From Planctomycetia bacterium (GTDB lineage: Bacteria > Planctomycetota > Phycisphaerae > Phycisphaerales > SM1A02), in the NCBI GenBank assembly GCA_005798965.1, contig SYIB01000299.1, positions 1 to 6,901 of the forward strand: 6,901 nt of DNA, in the 5' to 3' direction. The position numbers were made by a program, and so were the translations under genes. Every line of letters starts with the position of its first letter. The stretch's first letter is position 1. Positions 5,522 to 6,901 of this stretch are shown here, one piece after another. The notes beneath the pieces were generated by a model. It searched no databases. It saw nothing but the letters and a program-made list of their open reading frames with translations, and was not told the origin of the DNA.

Positions 5522-6835
5522 TCAACCCGCCGATTGCGGCCCCTGCGGGCCCCATTCGAGCTCCAGGCGCTCCTTGCCGGCCATAAAGGAGTCCAACCAG
5601 ACCCCGATCGCCGCATGACGCCAGTCACCGTCCTCGAAGAGCCGAGCGGCAGGATCCTTCTGCCACGCGAGGTACCAGCGACTGAGCTGCTGGCGCGTGA
5701 GCACCATGGTCGGTGCCAGCTGCATCCCGATGCAGCGCATGTTGACGATCGACCAGAGCGCATCGATCTTCATGCGGTCGTCGGCGTTCTCGTCGGGGGG
5801 CGTCCAGATGCGGTCTCGGTCGATGGGGAGTTCCTTGGCGCGCGCGATGCACTCGATGATCGCCTGGCCCGACTCCTGCACGACCGGCCGCGGCAGTCCG
5901 CGGATGTCATCGAGTTCACGCACCGTCTCTGGCTTGGCGCGGGCAACATCGAGCAGGGGAGCATCGGCCAGCAGCGTGCGCGGCGGCACGTCCTTCGTGC
6001 GCGCGAGCTCGTATCGCAGTACGACGAGCTCCCGCAGGATCGTCATCACGCGCGGGCGCAGGTTCATGCCGCGGCACGCACGGCGGACCTGGCTTTCGGG
6101 CTCGAAGGACTCGCTGGCCTGAATCTCGAGTTCGCATTCGTGCTGCGCCCACTTGAGGCGGCCGAGTGCAGCCAGGCGCTCGTGCATGCGCTGCCACACC
6201 AAGGGCAGGTAGCGCACATCATCGGCGGCGTAGCTGATCTGGCTGGCCGTGAGCGGCCGCGCATCCCAGTCGGTGAACGTGTGCCCCTTCGACAAGCGAT
6301 GCCCGGTGAGCGACTCCACGGTATTGGCCAGGCTCGCCGGCCACGGCATGCCCATGAGCGCCGCGCCGACCTGGGTATCCATGACGTTGCGGGCAAGCAA
6401 TCCTGCAGCGCGCTGCGCTGCATTCACGTCCTGGCCGCCGGCGTGCACCAGCGTGATCAGGCGCTCGTCGCAGACGGCCGACCAGATCCCGGACAGGTCG
6501 GGCGTCTGCGTGGGATCGATGATCGCCACGCGCTCGGCGGTCGCAACCTGCACCAGGCAGATCCGCGGATGGAAGGTTTCTTCGCCAATGAACTCGGTGT
6601 CGTAGGCAAAGGTCCCGGCGGCACGAAGGTGCTCGACCAGCTCCGCCAGTTCAGCCGCGGTCTGGACCACAGGCGCATGGCCCTGCGGCACCATCGGGTG
6701 CTCAAGCACCCTGATCTTCGAGGGGGCCTCGTCGGCGTGGGCCTCGGCATGATGGATGGAGCGCTTTCTGCGGCGGAAGTTCACGAAGGATGGAATGTAC
6801 GGGGTCGGGAGGGCGTGACCAGCGATTAGTCCCAT
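5522..6835 (-). CDS. rnd: Ribonuclease D (3'-5' exoribonuclease, DEDDy family)
   Basis: RNase D trims RNA 3' ends, classically tRNA precursors, using two metal ions. Numbering from the ATG at 6835 gives 437 residues. The exonuclease domain (about 55-225) holds all DEDDy residues: YDTEFIGE (D79, E81), HAGGQD (D136) and SYAADDVRYL (Y202, D206). An HRDC domain follows at about 260-336 (from RPRVMTILREL to ECIARAKELP). The C-terminal helical region to about 430 (KIDALWSIVNMRCIG, GDWRHAAIGVWL) fits a second HRDC-like module, as in other RNase D proteins. The first 47 residues, with a basic RRRKRS patch, are not part of the family core. No Shine-Dalgarno precedes 6835. The next ATG at 6694 (M48) would give a 390-residue protein that starts where RNase D usually begins, so the start is uncertain. 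A GTG at 6784 is also possible. The gene reads towards clpS on the same strand. Function is sure; start is not. Confidence 0.94.
   Translation of the reverse strand: MGLIAGHALPTPYIPSFVNFRRRKRSIHHAEAHADEAPSKIRVLEHPMVPQGHAPVVQTAAELAELVEHLRAAGTFAYDTEFIGEETFHPRICLVQVATAERVAIIDPTQTPDLSGIWSAVCDERLITLVHAGGQDVNAAQRAAGLLARNVMDTQVGAALMGMPWPASLANTVESLTGHRLSKGHTFTDWDARPLTASQISYAADDVRYLPLVWQRMHERLAALGRLKWAQHECELEIQASESFEPESQVRRACRGMNLRPRVMTILRELVVLRYELARTKDVPPRTLLADAPLLDVARAKPETVRELDDIRGLPRPVVQESGQAIIECIARAKELPIDRDRIWTPPDENADDRMKIDALWSIVNMRCIGMQLAPTMVLTRQQLSRWYLAWQKDPAARLFEDGDWRHAAIGVWLDSFMAGKERLELEWGPQGPQSAG
6696..6711. repeat. Perfect 7-bp inverted repeat inside the 5' part of rnd
   Basis: GGGTGCT (6696-6702) and AGCACCC (6705-6711) are exact reverse complements separated by two bases. 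On the rnd message the dyad ends one base before the in-frame ATG of M48 at 6694. If transcription starts upstream of 6711, it could be an operator or an RNA structure affecting initiation at M48. It is also encoded as ordinary codons (R-V-L-E-H-P), so chance is possible. A two-base loop is too tight for a full RNA hairpin, so the innermost pairs would open. Confidence 0.4.
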
Positions 6836-6901
6836 AAAAACAAAGTTGCAGCAACACCGATTCGTGACTCTGTGACGTCCTTCACGATTCCTAGACTTTG
6901 C
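6836..6901 (-). promoter_or_regulatory. Upstream region of rnd with two dyad-symmetric sites
   Basis: This 66-base stretch to the window edge is visibly richer in A and T than the rest and has no open frame I can support. It contains GTTGC-A-GCAAC at 6845-6855, an exact 5-bp dyad ten bases before the rnd ATG. Further out, GATTCGTGA (6859-6867) faces TCACGATTC (6882-6890) with eight of nine bases matching and a 14-base spacer. GTGAC also occurs twice directly (6864-6868 and 6872-6876). The arrangement fits a promoter/operator region, perhaps shared with a gene right of the window. I could not assign a convincing -35/-10 pair. Confidence 0.4.

Noticed and set aside
5406..5555. Longer clpS with an N-terminal extension of up to 50 residues
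   Set aside because: The extension overlaps the rnd stop region, has no resemblance to ClpS, and the GGAG eight bases before 5405 supports the shorter start.
5534..6829. 431-residue open frame on the plus strand
   Set aside because: It is the antisense shadow of rnd over almost its full length. RNase D motifs on the minus strand are complete, and this frame shows no recognisable domain.
1..6901. Mobile element, CRISPR array, defence island, tRNA or rRNA
   Set aside because: I saw no transposase or integrase motifs, no terminal repeats, no spaced direct repeats, and no tRNA- or rRNA-like stretches. Nearly all of the window is occupied by the five genes described.

Overview
This high-G+C window has the gene content of a member of the Planctomycetota. 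A Phycisphaerae-like lineage is my guess, but nothing here proves the class. The main evidence is a tandem pair typical of that phylum: a cytochrome-c/DUF1549/DUF1553 protein followed three bases later by a Tat-signal DUF1501 protein. Verrucomicrobia and some neighbouring phyla carry the same pair, so the phylum call is strong but not absolute. Codon third positions are strongly G/C, which produces many long antisense shadow ORFs. I treat those as non-coding.

Layout. Positions 3-734 (+) hold the C-terminal part of a beta-propeller (WD40/PQQ-like) protein whose start lies left of the window. A 143-base leader follows, with a weak hairpin and a tandem 10-bp repeat. Positions 878-3649 (+) encode an exported PSCyt1-PSCyt2-PSD1 protein with two CxxCH haem-binding motifs and an inserted beta-sandwich-like domain. 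Positions 3653-5062 (+) encode its DUF1501 partner, an alkaline-phosphatase/sulfatase-superfamily-like exported protein. A hairpin at 5070-5101 separates this pair from a convergent minus-strand block. That block holds rnd (ribonuclease D, 5522-6835) and, downstream of it, clpS (adaptor of the Clp protease, 5112-5405). The last 66 bases, upstream of rnd, are comparatively AT-rich and contain two dyad-symmetric sites.

How the genes work together. The DUF1549/DUF1553 and DUF1501 genes are almost certainly one transcription unit and act in the cell envelope or periplasm. Their biochemical role is still undefined in the family. rnd and clpS are cytoplasmic housekeeping functions (3' RNA trimming and N-degron protein turnover) that are adjacent and may be partly co-transcribed, although clpS appears to have its own promoter and ribosome binding site.

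I found no mobile element, CRISPR array, tRNA, rRNA or clear defence system. The points most worth a second look are the uncharacterised two-gene cytochrome/DUF1501 module with its inserted domain, a His-to-Asp change at the N-degron-binding site of ClpS, the uncertain starts of the cytochrome and rnd genes, and the dyads upstream of and inside rnd.
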